Below are positions 9,726 to 19,855 of a stretch of DNA of 64,000 nucleotides, piece by piece (within the stretch, counting starts at the first letter, position 1; every line of letters starts with the position of its first letter). Under the pieces are notes generated by a model. It worked only from the letters and a program-made list of their open reading frames with translations, had not been told where the DNA came from and did not search any database. The stretch covers positions 59,464,515 through 59,528,514 of the forward strand of contig CM075760.1 of the NCBI GenBank assembly GCA_037974335.1, in the 5' to 3' direction. Made by a program: the position numbers and the translations under genes. The DNA is from Prionace glauca (lineage: Eukaryota; Chordata; Chondrichthyes; Carcharhiniformes; Carcharhinidae).

Positions 9726-10130
9726 TGGTCACTAAAAGCACGTGATTTTTTTCATTCAATGTGGTAGCAACAACAAGTCGGTCAAATGCTTTGAGTGATC
9801 ATTTGCAGACACCTCGTTATTCTTGAACTCCAGTCTGCCGGCAAGAAAGTAGTTTCAAAATATAATTTCCCTTCCAATTATCTGCTGTACCTACATGCTA
9901 ACTTTAAGCATTCCAGGAAACAAACGCATCTATTATATTTTTAATATCAACATTTATATTTTTCAGCTCGTCAAACATGCTCTGGTCTTTCTATGTTTTT
10001 CACGAAGAAGAATATCTTTTTACTGTCCAATATTGCACCTGACCTGCCCCTCCACTCAGAAGAACACTCTGCTTCCCCCTCCTACTCTACCTTTCTTTTT
10101 CATACAGTTTATATTAGCTAAACTTTGGGG
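9726..10130. other. No gene seen upstream of tRNA-Thr
   Basis: AT-rich and pyrimidine-rich sequence shared with the right copy (62541-62945). Nothing recognisable. Confidence 0.5.
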
Positions 10131-10132
10131 AG

Positions 10133-10205
10133 AGGCTCCAGCGAGAATTGAACTCGCGACCCCTGGTTTACAAGACCAGTGCTCTAACCACTGAGCTATG
10201 GAGCC
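10133..10205 (-). tRNA. tRNA-Thr(UGU)
   Basis: The 73-base cloverleaf on the minus strand starts GGCTCCA and closes with TGGAGCC, giving a perfect acceptor stem. The D arm is standard (AGCTCAGTGGTTAGAGC). The anticodon arm CTGGTCTTGTAAACCAG has loop CTTGTAA with anticodon TGT, and the T loop is TTCAATT, as in vertebrate tRNA-Thr(UGU). No intron. It appears functional and is duplicated identically at 62947-63019. Confidence 0.95.
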
Positions 10206-10555
10206 AAATGCTGTCGCCTCTTTACGGTACGAGTAGCATTATCAGTGGATTGAGGAGCAGGATGGGGTTTGAGGTGTGGGATTTTTGATGAATGTGGAAA
10301 GGTCTGAGGTGGAGAGCAGGAAGTTAAAAGCCGCAACTTGAAAGTGACATGATTTGACATGTGTGCTGTATGTGTATCTGACATGTATGTTGTGTATCTG
10401 ACATGTATGTTCTTCAGAGTTTTTCGTTAGTGTTACATTTCTGACTTCTCCAGCTCCGATGCCAGTTCATCCAGCTGGAAGATGTAGATGTTGTTCCCTT
10501 CACAGACGCTGTGAGGCGTGTTTTCATTAAATAAAGAATTGACCAAAAACTGATT

Positions 10556-10620
10556 CACTCCGTGACTGGGAATCGAAATCGCGTCACGGCGCCGATCCTG
10601 ATCACTGGACCCTCAGTGAT
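10556..10620 (-). pseudogene. tRNA-Glu relic
   Basis: The minus strand reads 'gggtccagtgatcaggat' (D arm of tRNA-Glu) and 'tttcgattccca' (T loop), but the anticodon arm between them is shortened, with no 7-base loop. The right copy (63366-63430) is equally incomplete. It is probably a decayed tRNA-Glu or tRNA-like SINE head. Confidence 0.5.
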
Positions 10621-10829
10621 GCTGATGTGAGAGATTTGTAATGAATTGACCATCTCTGCACTCATTGCTTTATTTCCAATAATTTTCAACAAAAATAAGT
10701 CACGATGAGAAATGACGGGAGGTGAAAATGACAGGATTTGAACCTCAGTTATAAAGTCCCAGTCCATCCTCTGGACAGGGATTGCAGTCTCAATGTTTGC
10801 AATTCTGTCCCTTATATCGACAAACAGCC

Positions 10830-10995
10830 ATTCGGCCTGTGTTCCTGTCTGTCTTCTCGATCGGAGTAACTCCGTTTGATAAAGTGTCATCTGGACCCGA
10901 AACATCCGCCCTTTTCACTCCTTACAGGTGTTGTCAGACATTAGGAGATTTTGGAGCATTTCCTCTTTCCCATCCGCAGTAATTTGCTTTTATCA
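10830..10995 (+). repeat. Snap-back repeat fragment
   Basis: The tract contains 'cactccttacaggtgttgtc', a trailing 'agattttggagcatttcctc' and 'gcagtaatttgcttttat'. These match the right half of the more complete element at 22500-22735. The copy in the right duplicate is 63645-63812. Confidence 0.65.
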
Positions 10996-11260
10996 CTGAG
11001 GGCATTGAGTTGAGATTATTCGAAGAAAGTTGAAAATGATGCCTGAATGAATGGGCAGACACCACTGCTCCCTTAGATATTTGCCAGATGAACTTTTTTA
11101 AGTTTTGGTGTTCGGGATAAGTTGTACAATCAGATTGAAAGTAACGGTTATCTTGCTGAATTCAGTGATATGGGCTCTCAGTCTGACCATCGGAACCTGC
11201 AGCAACATAAGGTAGTTGAACATTGCAGATAGGCAAATTTGCTGTACTACGCTTGCAGCT

Positions 11261-11333
11261 GTTTTTGTAGTGTAGTGGTTATCACGTTCGCCTCACACGC
11301 GAAAGGTCCCCGGTTCGAAACCGGGCAGAAACA
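11261..11333 (+). tRNA. tRNA-Val(CAC)
   Basis: The 73-base cloverleaf starts GTTTTTG and closes with CAGAAAC; all seven pairs form, one of them T-G. The D arm TAGTGTAGTGGTTATCA and the anticodon arm TTCGCCTCACACGCGAA (anticodon CAC) are canonical, and the T arm CCCGGTTCGAAACCGGG is perfect. The acceptor differs from the usual GTTTCCG, but by paired or wobble changes. Probably functional. It lies just outside the duplicated block. Confidence 0.92.
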
Positions 11334-11834
11334 TTTATTAAGCTTTTTCATGTGGTGGAAGAGAAAACTGATTGATTTCAGTTTGTCGCTCAACATGTGC
11401 CGAACTTCGATGTTAAACACGTTATCGTTGATCTGATATCACCCTCAAATACTTTCTGTGAAATTATAAACACGTTATTTTGACGAAAAGACAGGGAAGT
11501 CGATTTTGACACCGAGCATTTATCCGCATCTTGTTCAGTCTCCAACAGAATTTAATGGGTTTATCGGAGCAGAGTAATATGGTAAATCACCAACTGAAAT
11601 ATCTGATAGTACTGTGTGCTCAAACAGACAGATAAAAGTGATATTGTAAGTGAACTAGGGGAAATGGCGCATATTTCACAGAAGAATCTTTTTTCGTATA
11701 TCATTTTTCATCACCAAGAAACAGGAAAAGCAACTCAGGCAGATGAGGGAATCGAGGCTCAGTGCAGATCTACTGGATTTTCCTGTAACGGGTCGGAATT
11801 TATGTGCCTGAATGGTTCAATCCCATAATACAAA
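11334..11834. other. No gene seen
   Basis: AT-rich sequence between tRNA-Val and the inverted repeat that holds the tRNA-Asn relic. Short open frames only. Confidence 0.5.
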
Positions 11835-12260
11835 TGGTGGCCAGTTCCTTTGCCTCCCGTTGAATTCCTCCCTGTGAGAAGAGACGTGGATTTATTTTAC
11901 CTGCCCGTTCATAGGAGAAAGGGAATAACCAACACACTGCAGCAGTGCTGCGGGATCAACGGAACTGAAGAGACTTGTATAGAATTGTAAACAGTGCGGT
12001 CATGCTGCAGTTCTGGAATAGGTTTTCAGAAATAGAATTGTGGTCATTGACACACTACTTTAGAATATACTTAATGTCCACTGTCTCAGTCTCTGTGGCG
12101 CAATTGGTCAGCGCGTCCGCCTGTTAATCGAAAGGTTGGTGGTTCGAGACCACCCAGGGATGGAATTTTACTAGTTTCTCACCATCAGCATTCACAGTAA
12201 ACAGTTGCCTGTTGGCAAAGAGTCCGTGGGTGCCAATAAAAAATAGCTGTCAATTCTTCC
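11835..12260 (+). repeat. Inverted repeat arm containing tRNA-Asn
   Basis: This arm matches the reverse complement of 48725-49150 along its length: 'ttgaattcctccctg' at 11859, 'acttgtatagaattgta', 'tagaattgtggtcattgaca', the tRNA, and the 'tgggtgccaataaaaaa' end. Divergence is clearly greater than between the two 10.7-kb copies, so this event is older. The arms lie about 36.5 kb apart. Confidence 0.85.
12089..12162 (+). pseudogene. tRNA-Asn(GUU)-like gene with damaged anticodon stem
   Basis: The sequence has the length (74 bases) and layout of tRNA-Asn: GTCTCTG acceptor, D arm GGCGCAATTGGTCAGCGCG, anticodon loop CTGTTAA (GTT), and T loop TTCGAGA. The anticodon stem TCCGC/TCGAA has two mismatches, and the outermost acceptor pair is G-T. 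It is likely a pseudogene, or a poorly folding gene. Confidence 0.75.
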
Positions 12261-12351
12261 CCGCTGTACTGTTATATGGTGTTATCAACATTGTTTAATG
12301 AGGATTGATTCTTCTTCTGTCTTTTTTTCTGCTAACATATCAGAGAAATCA

Positions 12352-12445
12352 CACTGAGAAGAAGTCATACAGCTGCACTTCTTGTGGGAAGAGCTTCAGG
12401 TCTTCATCCAACCTAAGCACACAAGCGTGTCACGCTGGGGCGTAG
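12352..12445 (+). pseudogene. Single C2H2 zinc-finger relic
   Basis: One frame reads HTEKKSYSCTSCGKSFRSS then SNLST, the pattern of a TGEKP linker followed by a C-x2-C zinc finger start. The two zinc-binding histidines that should follow are disrupted (LSTQACH in place of LxxHQRxH). A CR1 fragment starts immediately after. It is a lone finger torn from a multi-finger gene, perhaps by retroposition. Confidence 0.7.
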
Positions 12446-12700
12446 GTGGTGTGATCAGCAAGTTTGCTGATGACACCAAGATGGCAGGGTTGGCGGGTAC
12501 GGAACTGGATTGTCAGGTGATACAACAGGATATAGATAGGTTGGTGCAGTGGGCAGATAGGTGGCAGATGGTATTTAATCCTGACAAATGCGAGGTTATG
12601 CATTTTGGACGGAATAATGCAGAGAGGAGCTATGTGATTAAAGGGAGGCCGATTAGGAGTATAGACATACAGAGGGACCTGGGAGATTCATTGAAGATAT
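12446..12700 (+). mobile_element. CR1-type LINE reverse-transcriptase fragment
   Basis: The frame encodes SKFADDTKMAG, the YXDD-box equivalent (FADD) of CR1 reverse transcriptase, then WQMVFNPDKCEVMHFGRNN and a decayed end at 'gggacctgggaga'. Both ends are truncated. Confidence 0.85.
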
Positions 12701-12779
12701 ATAACACAGAAGATACGTTTCAAGATCTACCAGACAGATTTTCCTGCTGTTTTGCGCAAAGGGAATAAAACTGTTCTTT

Positions 12780-12871
12780 TTAATATTGCCGGGATGCTTC
12801 TCTCCGCAGTGTATTTCTGTGCCACGGAGCCCACACTGCTGCAGAGATAGAGCGGATCCCGGACAATAACC
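12780..12871 (+). pseudogene. Relic 3' end of a T-cell receptor V segment with recombination signal
   Basis: The frame reads LLSAVYFCATE, the end of framework 3 with its second cysteine, lacking the aspartate-threonine pair before AVYFC. It is followed by a heptamer-like CACACTG (12832-12838), a 24-base spacer and a nonamer-like ACAATAACC (12863-12871). The upstream V exon is absent. The 3' flank is homologous to that of the relic at 40035-40188. It cannot be a working V gene. Confidence 0.7.
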
Positions 12872-12897
12872 CCACACATGGGAGTTCCAGTTCTGTA

Positions 12898-12912
12898 CCA
12901 CCAGAGGGAGCT
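12898..12912 (+). promoter_or_regulatory. CTCF-like site after the relic V
   Basis: CCACCAGAGGGAGCT closely fits the CTCF core (CCASYAGRKGGCGCT type). It lies 26 bases beyond the relic nonamer, and the paralogous relic has a similar site at 40213-40227. Binding is inferred from sequence only. Confidence 0.5.
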
Positions 12913-13794
12913 CTGACGCTGATAAACAGAACCAATAATTCACTCTCCATGTGGGTCACAGGCACCTTCCCAAGATATCAGAAATAAAACATAACCTCAA
13001 CAAGAGGTGAGCAACATTTCAGGAGTTCTATTAGTTTATTTTAACTTGCATTTGTGCTATCGCCGATCTTCTTAAATCTATTCGATTTTGTTAGTTTAGT
13101 TGTTGCCCTTGGATGCAGTTTCTGTGTCTCTAATATTGAGCAACTCGATCCCCATCTCCCCTGACGGTTTCTGGTGTCTTTTACTGCGGTCTGGTCACTG
13201 GGTTTATTTGATCCGAGGGATGTGCTGCTTCCGAGGAAGTGTATACACAATAAAGAAATTTCACAATGAAGTGACTGTGATCTTTTAAATAGACATTGAG
13301 CACAGAATTCCCCCAATGACCAGTGAACTACAGAATGTTTCCTTAATGTTGTTTGTTACTCTAAGAAAGCCAGAATTTGCTGCTGTTAATTAACAGAGCA
13401 GGGTTTCATCCCCGCGACCCCATCTGGAAAAGAACCCTATTGAGGTGCTGAAATCAGCTCCTTTTCGATATCAGCCAGCTCAGCATTGAGAGATCTCAGA
13501 CTCATAGAGACACAATGACTGAAGTGGCAGAATACTGGAGACACTTGGGTTGGTCCTAGATTAATGAGGATTCTTGCGTTAACTGGCAGTCGCATTATGG
13601 CTGCATCTGCCCGCGATTCTGAGCAAGCCACTGCAGACAGGATTTTCAACCTAGAGTTAAAGGCAGTTTTTTTCAGAGTCAGACTGCTTTCCAGACTGTT
13701 TTCTTTTTATTCCTCTCGCATATAGTAATTGCATGGCAATTTCTTATAGGGATAAGGATCTCCTGTGACTTCGAAGGGAATTTTTTAATTTCGG
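12913..13794. other. No gene seen; part is V-gene flank in inverted orientation
   Basis: Bases 13190-13350 ('gaagtgactgtgatctttta' near 13267) resemble the reverse complement of 43060-43210, which lies downstream of the V gene at 42122. This suggests a lost inverted V gene. No V exon was found near it. Confidence 0.4.
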
Positions 13795-13965
13795 GTTTAA
13801 ATCACGTTCCAGGTGGTCGAGTTCCTGGGTTTGGAAAGTGTTGGAGAAGGACCCTTTCCAAGTTGCTGCAGTGCAGGTAACACACACTGCAGCCTCTGGG
13901 GAGAAAGAGAATGTTAAATTTGTGGATGGGGTGCCAAACATCCATGTTGTTTAACCCTGATTGGG
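13795..13965 (+). repeat. Fragment of a shark interspersed repeat
   Basis: The motifs 'gggtttggaaagtgttgga', 'aagttgctgcagtgca' and 'gtggatggggtgcca' match the middle of a family whose fuller copy is at 29645-30205. The class is unknown to me. Confidence 0.6.
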
Positions 13966-15049
13966 TCTTGCTCGATGATTGCTGTTGGTGATGCGGGAAG
14001 TGAGCGGTGTGTCATCACACATTGTGCATGTTGGCTTGGGAAATGGCTTCATGAGAATCAGGAGACGCATCTCTCCTAGAGAGCAATCATTGTATGTAGC
14101 TGGACTTTAAAAGTAAGTTGTGCAATTATACAGCTCTTCGCAATACCGAAGGACATTTCAAAACATTTTACAGCCAATGTTTTAATCCAAGTGCACTCGC
14201 TACTGTAACAGAGAAAGTACACGTGGAAACTTAATCCAAACAGCAATTTGGCAATGAACACGGAAATTATTTTTGTGATGTTGATTCTGGGATCAACATT
14301 GGCCTAGACACCAGTGAGAACTCCCCTATCCCTCTGCATATTTTATTTACAATTCACCATTACAGTCTGTATGATCACATTACATGACAGTTCAAAGTTG
14401 GAATTACAAAAATTGCAGTAAAATTCAACGTCTTTCAGTACATTACAAAGCATTCTGAGATTTTTTATATTTACCGTTAAGACTTCCATTTATTTTTTTT
14501 TGTCAAGTATTCTCTGATTCATTCTCTGTCCACTTTTGAGACAATTGACAACATGTTTTAAGGCAGGCGGGGGCCCACAGAGATATCCGATTTATTCATC
14601 AACTTTCAAAAGCAGATTGGCGGTTCACATCATGACACTGACTACAGACAGGAACCAAGGCTTCGAATTCTGCTTTGACATCTACTGAGCTATCCAGCTA
14701 TGAAAGCCCCCTTATCTCTCTCTGTGCCTCCAAAATCATACTCTATCTCTCGCAACCACCAATTAATTTCGTAATGATTCACTGCCCGCTCTCCCACTGC
14801 ATCTTGCATTCCATCTCTGACTCTTCCATTCCCCCTCTCTCCATTATTCCGTCTGCCCCTCAGTTTCACTCTCTCCCTTCCTCAAACAATTCTTCGTTAT
14901 TCTTCCTCTTCCAAGATCTCTTTTTGCTTTTCTCAAGTTCTGCTATGGGGTCTAATGTACAGGAGCAGGAAAGAATTAAGAACCCGCCATAAAACTGCTC
15001 TGTCATTACCTCTTGAACATTTCGCCGAAAAAAATCATGAGCAAATACA
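13966..15049. other. No gene seen
   Basis: Low-complexity pyrimidine-rich stretch at 14700-14940 (ctctctcc-type) and AT-rich sequence. No recognisable protein or RNA. Confidence 0.5.
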
Positions 15050-15270
15050 CCCTTTTTAAAGATCACTGACGGATACTGCGCTCTTTTCTCCCAATGTGGC
15101 CACACCAGAGCCCTCTTCCATTGTAGCAATTCGGACATTCTCGTCCAACTCAATTGTTTTGGAATGAAGGCCAAAATTGTATTTTCCTTCTGGATTGCTG
15201 TCTCTATCTGTTGGTTACATGTGTAAAAAAGGGCAGTGAGATATGTCTGTACACCAATATATAATTGATT
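15050..15270 (-). mobile_element. Old CR1-type LINE fragment
   Basis: The minus strand is like the C-terminal part of CR1 reverse transcriptase, for example 'ggccacaccagagccct' and 'ggaatgaaggccaaaat' as seen from the plus strand. These match the region that precedes 'LEYCVQFWAP' in intact copies. A 200-residue open frame (14866-15468) crosses it by chance. Confidence 0.55.
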
Positions 15271-15653
15271 CTCATCATTTAAGTGTATGATTTTATTTTT
15301 TCCTATTTTTATCGCCAAAGTGAACGATCTCTTAATTTTCCTCAACATGTTGCAGTTGATAACTTTTTTGCAAACACGCTCATGCTCTCCTGTCCCTTTG
15401 CAGCCTCTGTGTGTCTCTGTCTTGCTTTGTATCAATGCTAAATATGCATTACCCGAAAAAAATGACAAAGTTAAATCGAATCCTTCTCTTTATTCATAGC
15501 ATTTATTGGATCGCAGCGTTTCAGGAACGGTTTCTTTCCCAAACCGGGACAATAAATCCGGATTCATTCCCTCTTAAAAAGATGTTGATTGCATTTGGTG
15601 TCAAGGTGCTTTTAGTAACTGCCTGCGACCTCACGATATGTCAATCTGGGGAC

Positions 15654-15664
15654 ACAGGAAGTGA
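15654..15664 (+). promoter_or_regulatory. ETS-like site in a V promoter
   Basis: ACAGGAAGTGA lies 102 bases upstream of the V gene start and recurs at 42012-42022 (TCAGGAAGTGA), 100 bases before the paralogous V gene. The conserved position in a diverged flank supports a role in the promoter. Confidence 0.45.
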
Positions 15665-15765
15665 GCTGAGAACACGCTGAAACACGACAGCAGATTATAG
15701 AAGGCGAGGATTACAAAGGGTGTCTTTAAATACGGAGCAGCCCTTTTACAGAGCGGGCAGATAGA

Positions 15766-16224
15766 ATGCGACTACTCAGCATCTGGTTTGTGTGGGGAGC
15801 AGTCCTGACAGGTAACTGTGGAGGAAATTCATTTTGTTATTTGTCTAGTTTTCCAGCCGTGGTTTAAATCAGATTTTGATCAGCTGCCGATCTGAATATT
15901 TCTGTTCCTTTTTTCAGAAGGAGGTCATGCAGATTCTGTCACTCAGTCGCTCTCGTCAGTTATAAAGACAGAAGGAGAAGAAATTACCTTAAACTGTAAC
16001 TACAAGACTGAACAGAGCTACTATACGTTATATTGGTACCGACAGCATCCAGACACACAACCCGAGTTTGTGTTCCTGAAGGATACTGATGATGATGAAG
16101 AGAAAGCAGATTTTGCTGAAACACGTTTCTCCATGGAGCTCCAGATCACAACGAAATTCACCAGTTTGACTATTTCGAGTTTGCAGCTAACAGACGCTGC
16201 CGTGTATTACTGCGCATTCAGCCT
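15766..16224 (+). CDS. T-cell receptor V segment (TRAV/TRDV-type), type I
   Basis: Leader exon 15766-15811 encodes MRLLSIWFVWGAVLT and ends with a phase-1 donor G|GTAACT. The V exon 15918-16224 follows a TTTTTTCAG acceptor. It encodes a V-set immunoglobulin domain: first cysteine in ITLNC, tryptophan in YWYRQHP, the KADFAETRFS framework strand, and second cysteine in AAVYYCAFS. There are no stops. A 23-spacer recombination signal follows directly. The protein would form the variable domain of an alpha or delta T-cell receptor chain at the cell surface after joining to J. It is a close paralogue of the V gene at 42122. The frameworks resemble shark TRAV/TRDV; the chain cannot be settled without J or C. 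It appears functional. Confidence 0.9.
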
Positions 16225-16263
16225 CACAGTGTTAGAAAGCTATCTCGCCCCTGTACAAAAACT
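16225..16263 (+). other. V recombination signal, 23-bp spacer
   Basis: Perfect heptamer CACAGTG (16225-16231), 23-base spacer, nonamer ACAAAAACT (16255-16263). Such 23-spacer signals join to 12-spacer J or D signals under the 12/23 rule. Confidence 0.95.
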
Positions 16264-16999
16264 GCCTGTAGACTCTATGTGGGAACTCTGCTTGTTGGGG
16301 TTTGTGTAGAATCTGGGACAGAAGCAGCCACAATGAACAGTACAGCTGTCAGCCGTTCAAACACACACTGAGATTAAACCACATTAACCTCAGATCAAAC
16401 TAACTCTCAACCGTTTCCCGAAGCGACGAAGAAAATGGAACAAACTGCAGAATCAAATTGGACAGACGGATATCGACCAGAATGATATCGGAAGACAGCC
16501 AATTTAATCCGGGGCCTCAGAACTGCTGTGATGCTAGTATTCTCTGCGGTAAATTGTATATCAGTGAATGGAAACGTCCACACCGGGCAGCAGCTGATGT
16601 TCCAATAGGGGAAACTCCTTGAGGTATTTGAGATTGAAGACTAAAAGCCAGTTGTGTTTGTGATCACCATTAAATCAATAACTAATTGAGAACGAATATT
16701 TTCCATCATGAGGGAAACGTTTTAAATCAAAATAGACATTGAGATTGGGTTAATCATCATAGTCACTGCCCTGTGAAATATGCTCCTTGTATCTGAACTG
16801 ATTCGGACTAAAAACAAATGAATATATGGTATAAACAAACCATGTTCATGGGGTCCGGGAATCTAACGTGGGCGATTGAAGAAATAGGATGATGAGAGAA
16901 GGCTGCCTTTGTGGCTGGAAGCTAGTGTCCAGTGGCCTATCACAGGGATCTGTGTTGTGTTCCTTATTATTAGTCATTTACATAAATTACAGAGATGAT
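16264..16999. other. Downstream flank of V; no gene seen
   Basis: The part at 16730-16800 resembles 43130-43190, the flank at a similar distance beyond the V gene at 42122. Confidence 0.5.
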
Positions 17000-17205
17000 T
17001 ATAGAACCATAGAACCATAGAACCCTACAGTGCAGAAACAGGCCCTTCGGCCCATCGAGTCTGCACCGAACACAATCCCACCCAAACCCCATCCCCATAT
17101 CCCTACACATTTTACCTGCTAATCCCTCTAACCTACACATCCCAGGATACTAAGGGGCAATTTTTAGCATAGCCAATGAACCTAACCCGCACATCTTTGG
17201 ACCAC
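17000..17205 (-). repeat. V-SINE, 3' half
   Basis: It begins with three tandem 'atagaacc' units and continues 'cagtgcagaaacaggccctt' and 'cggcccatcgagtctgcacc'. It stops before the V domain ('cacatctttgga'). Confidence 0.85.
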
Positions 17206-17477
17206 ATTATGTGAGGTTAGGATTGGTATCTTGAGAATAGGTGTTTAAAAATGAACCTATTTTGGATGCCTTTTTTTTGCCTGCTTCAGGGATGTCATAG
17301 CATGGGACAGAAACAACCAAAAACATCCCTGTTTGCGCACAGTGACTTTAAACAAGCAATCAGCAGAAAATGGTCAGTTCAAAGCTTTAACCCCCAAGAT
17401 GAATTTCATGATTTCAGTCGGAATAAAACGGCTGGAATGGTAGATACCTGTTTTTCTTTCTAATTCTTACTGTACCT

Positions 17478-18020
17478 GAGATTGACAGTGAAGGGAAATG
17501 GTCCCAAAAGCTGCTGACGTAACTTTCAATTTCCAAACCTCATTAAGCTCATCATTGCAACTGATGCGAAACATACGAGGCAACACAAGGCAGACATCCA
17601 TCATTGAAAAGTAATAGACACAGGTCATAATTTAAACATTTTCAGGCCGCATCTCTTTCTGTTTCTATTGCTGCCTGTCCTGCAACTCCCTCTGGTCGCC
17701 CAGCTCCCAGGGTCAATAAGCTTCCTGGTGCAAACGCAGAGAAATGGTGACCCCGAGTTTTTCCAGGAAGAGAGCATCAGGGAGTGTGGTGCACAAGGTA
17801 TTGGGAAGAGGTGGAGTTTACAGATGACAGGATAAAGAGACACCAGAACCTCAACTTCCTGATTCTCCCAGATACTGATTTTAAAAATTTGCACAGTTTG
17901 AATTATCCACAGTCACACTCTCCTTTCAGTCTTGAGCACGGAATTAAATTTTATAATCTTTGAAGACTTGCTGCAGTTGCACAGGATTTTGCTGATACCT
18001 CATTTGGAATACTATCTGCA
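17478..18020 (+). repeat. Older local duplication, first copy
   Basis: The stretch is homologous to 47639-48180 in the same orientation, including 'cagctcccagggtcaat' and 'gtcttgagcacgga'. It ends with the same CR1 fragment (about 17925-18020). Here it lies between two V genes; in the second copy it lies downstream of the type II V gene. Confidence 0.8.
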
Positions 18021-18039
18021 GTTCAAATGTCTGTCAAGA

Positions 18040-18335
18040 TAAATGTAGCAAGCGTATTTGTCTCAACCACCTCACTTGGTAATACATTCTCACCCCTCCT
18101 CCCACCCACTGTGTAAAAGAACTTACCGGAACATCTCCACTGAACCTTTCCTCCCTTACCATGAACATGTTCCCCCTCGTAATTTCCATTTCGGCCATGG
18201 GAAAAAGTTTCCAACTGTTCACCCTACCTATACCTCTCATAATTGTATAAATTTTATCAGGTCGCGCCTCAGCCTCCGTCTTTTCAGGGAGAACAATCCT
18301 AGTTTATTCAATCTCTCTTCATAGCTAATACTCTC
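18040..18335 (-). mobile_element. CR1-type LINE 3' fragment
   Basis: The minus strand decodes to MRGIGRVNSWKLFPMAEMEI and onward, an aged version of the 'RGIDRVDSQRLFPRVEM' region of CR1. It lies where the leader and promoter of the downstream V gene should be. Confidence 0.75.
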
Positions 18336-18394
18336 CTGACGAGAAGGCTAACAGGAAAGCTAACTGACTTCAGTACAATGATGATCAAATCAAA

Positions 18395-18510
18395 TCAAAT
18401 AATAATAAATCAAATCAAAGCGGTTTAGTGTAGTGGACAGGCAGAGGATGATTCCATTTGGGAAGGATTGCAAATCTATGTCCCATAAGTGAGACAAAAA
18501 GATCAACAGG
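18395..18510 (+). mobile_element. Old CR1 fragment kept inside the V intron
   Basis: The tract 'aggatgattccatttggga' corresponds to 44640-44720 in the intron of the paralogous V gene. It resembles the 'RMFPLGEDSK' part of a CR1 ORF. Its presence in both shows that the insertion predates the V duplication. A short AT-rich repeat of 'caaat' units marks the left break. Confidence 0.6.
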
Positions 18511-18811
18511 AAATCACAGAGAAACTTCTTTGGTAAGAGTTCTGTAGAATTTGACTCACATTGACATAATGAACAGTTGAGGAGACGGGAAAAGATGCAT
18601 TTGGGGCAAACTAGAAAAACGACTGATCGAGAAAAGGACGGGGGATTTGACATGAGGGGAGAGGAAGGATTTTCCTGGGGAATGTAAAGGGGGACAGAAA
18701 TCAGTTTGGGCGAATGTGCTCGAATTTAGTGTCTATTTTTATGTTACACTGAATTTTCGAATTTTCAATCGAACTTTCAGTCAATGTTTTTTTTTCATCT
18801 CTGTGTTTCAG

Positions 18812-19113
18812 ATCTGAGCGATGGAGATTCTGTTTCTCAGCAGGAATCTGCACTCACTCGAATAGAGGGAGAAGATGTCACTTTAAACTGCAGCTATACC
18901 GACAATGCTTATAATTTATTCTGGTATCGTCAATTCCCAGGCAGACAGCCTGAGTTGGCAGTCCGGAGAAACAAGGACGGCAGTTCTGAATGGAAGGCGG
19001 ATTTCGCTAAGACCCGGTTTTCTGATACAGTCCAGGATTCGGACAAGTTGTACCAATTGACAATCTCGGCGCTGTTGCTGTCTGACGCCGTGATCTATTA
19101 CTGTGCAGAGTCT
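18812..19113 (+). pseudogene. T-cell receptor V exon, type II, leader exon missing
   Basis: The V exon follows an acceptor at 18811 (GTGTTTCAG) and is open throughout. It has LNCSYTDNAYNLFWYRQFPG with the first cysteine and tryptophan, the KADFAKTRFS strand, and SDAVIYYCAES with the second cysteine. It is the paralogue of the V exon at 45038-45341. The intron can be aligned back only to about 18400; beyond that CR1 debris replaces the leader exon and promoter. I found no other ATG-leader with a phase-1 donor within 1 kb upstream. It could still recombine, but would probably not be expressed. Confidence 0.75.
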
Positions 19114-19152
19114 CACAGTGATTGGAACGAGTGTAATCCTCGTAAAAAAAAC
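19114..19152 (+). other. V recombination signal, 23-bp spacer, altered nonamer
   Basis: Heptamer CACAGTG (19114-19120) is perfect. The nonamer position 19144-19152 reads AAAAAAAAC, or AAAAAAACT one base later with a 24-base spacer; the usual C at position 2 is lost. Confidence 0.85.
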
Positions 19153-19607
19153 TGCTGCAGGTTTCTAGGTCAGAGCTGTTGTCTGTCGAGAGCTGTTTCT
19201 AACAGCAGGTCACACACTGACAAATCAATACACTCCTGTGACCTTAGGCACTGAGTACAATTCATATAAACGTCATCAAAACCGTCCAGATCGAAAACAA
19301 ATACTGTCTGATTATTACATTCATTGAGCGAGGCTGCTGTTTATTTGCGGATCGCTGGTAACTCGACATTCACATTGAGAAAAGAATATGTGGAGTCGCC
19401 TGGAACGAGTTATATCATTTTTCTGATGTTTCAGGGGACAAAAAAACTCACAGCAAAGGAATGATAATTTTAGGTTTGAAATGTCTGTCAATTGCGTAAA
19501 CTGAAGCTGGCAACGGAGGCAAATCAAAGGTGTCCAGTATTATTAAATATTATATATTGAACACATAATAAAACTAAGAATTTTTACATAAAAAGTGCAA
19601 AGGTTTA
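19153..19607. other. Downstream flank of the V exon; no gene seen
   Basis: It is partly alignable with the flank after 45380 ('ggtttctaggtcagagctgt' versus 'ggtttctgggtcacagctgt'). Confidence 0.5.
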
Positions 19608-19850
19608 CAGAAACATGGAAACTAAGAGCAGGAGTAGGTCAGTCTGCCCTGCCATTGATTTTGATCATGGATAATCATCAAATTCAATATCCTGATCCAG
19701 CCTTCCCCATATCTCTTAACACCAAAAAACTATATTTAGTTTCTTCTTGAAAGCACACAATGTTTTGGCCTCACCTAATTTCTGTGTTACTGAATTCTAT
19801 AGATTCACCATCTCTGGGTGAAGAAATTTCTCCTGCATTTTCATTGCAGG
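19608..19850 (-). mobile_element. CR1-type LINE 3' end, aged
   Basis: The tract starts 'aacatggaaactaagagcag' and continues 'tgatcatgg' and 'ctgggtgaagaaatttctcc', the usual 3' end of an older shark CR1 subfamily. Confidence 0.7.
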
Positions 19851-19855
19851 ATTAG

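Larger units (their letters stand above)
1..11090 (+). repeat. Left copy (A) of a 10.7-kb segmental duplication
   Basis: This block matches 53349 to about 63890 in the same orientation, with only scattered substitutions and small indels, starting at the very first base of the window. Order is conserved: V leader, V-SINE nest, LINE endonuclease fragment, GPR139-like receptor, GC-rich block with minisatellite, tRNA-Thr, tRNA-Glu relic. Similarity fades after the shared tract near 11085 (63895). The duplicated unit must extend left of the window, because the V exon belonging to the leader at 1-23 is outside it. Confidence 0.95.

Noticed and set aside
14866-15468. 200-residue open frame on the minus strand
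   Set aside because: It crosses a CR1 fragment and a low-complexity pyrimidine tract; the sequence has no domain and the composition fits chance.
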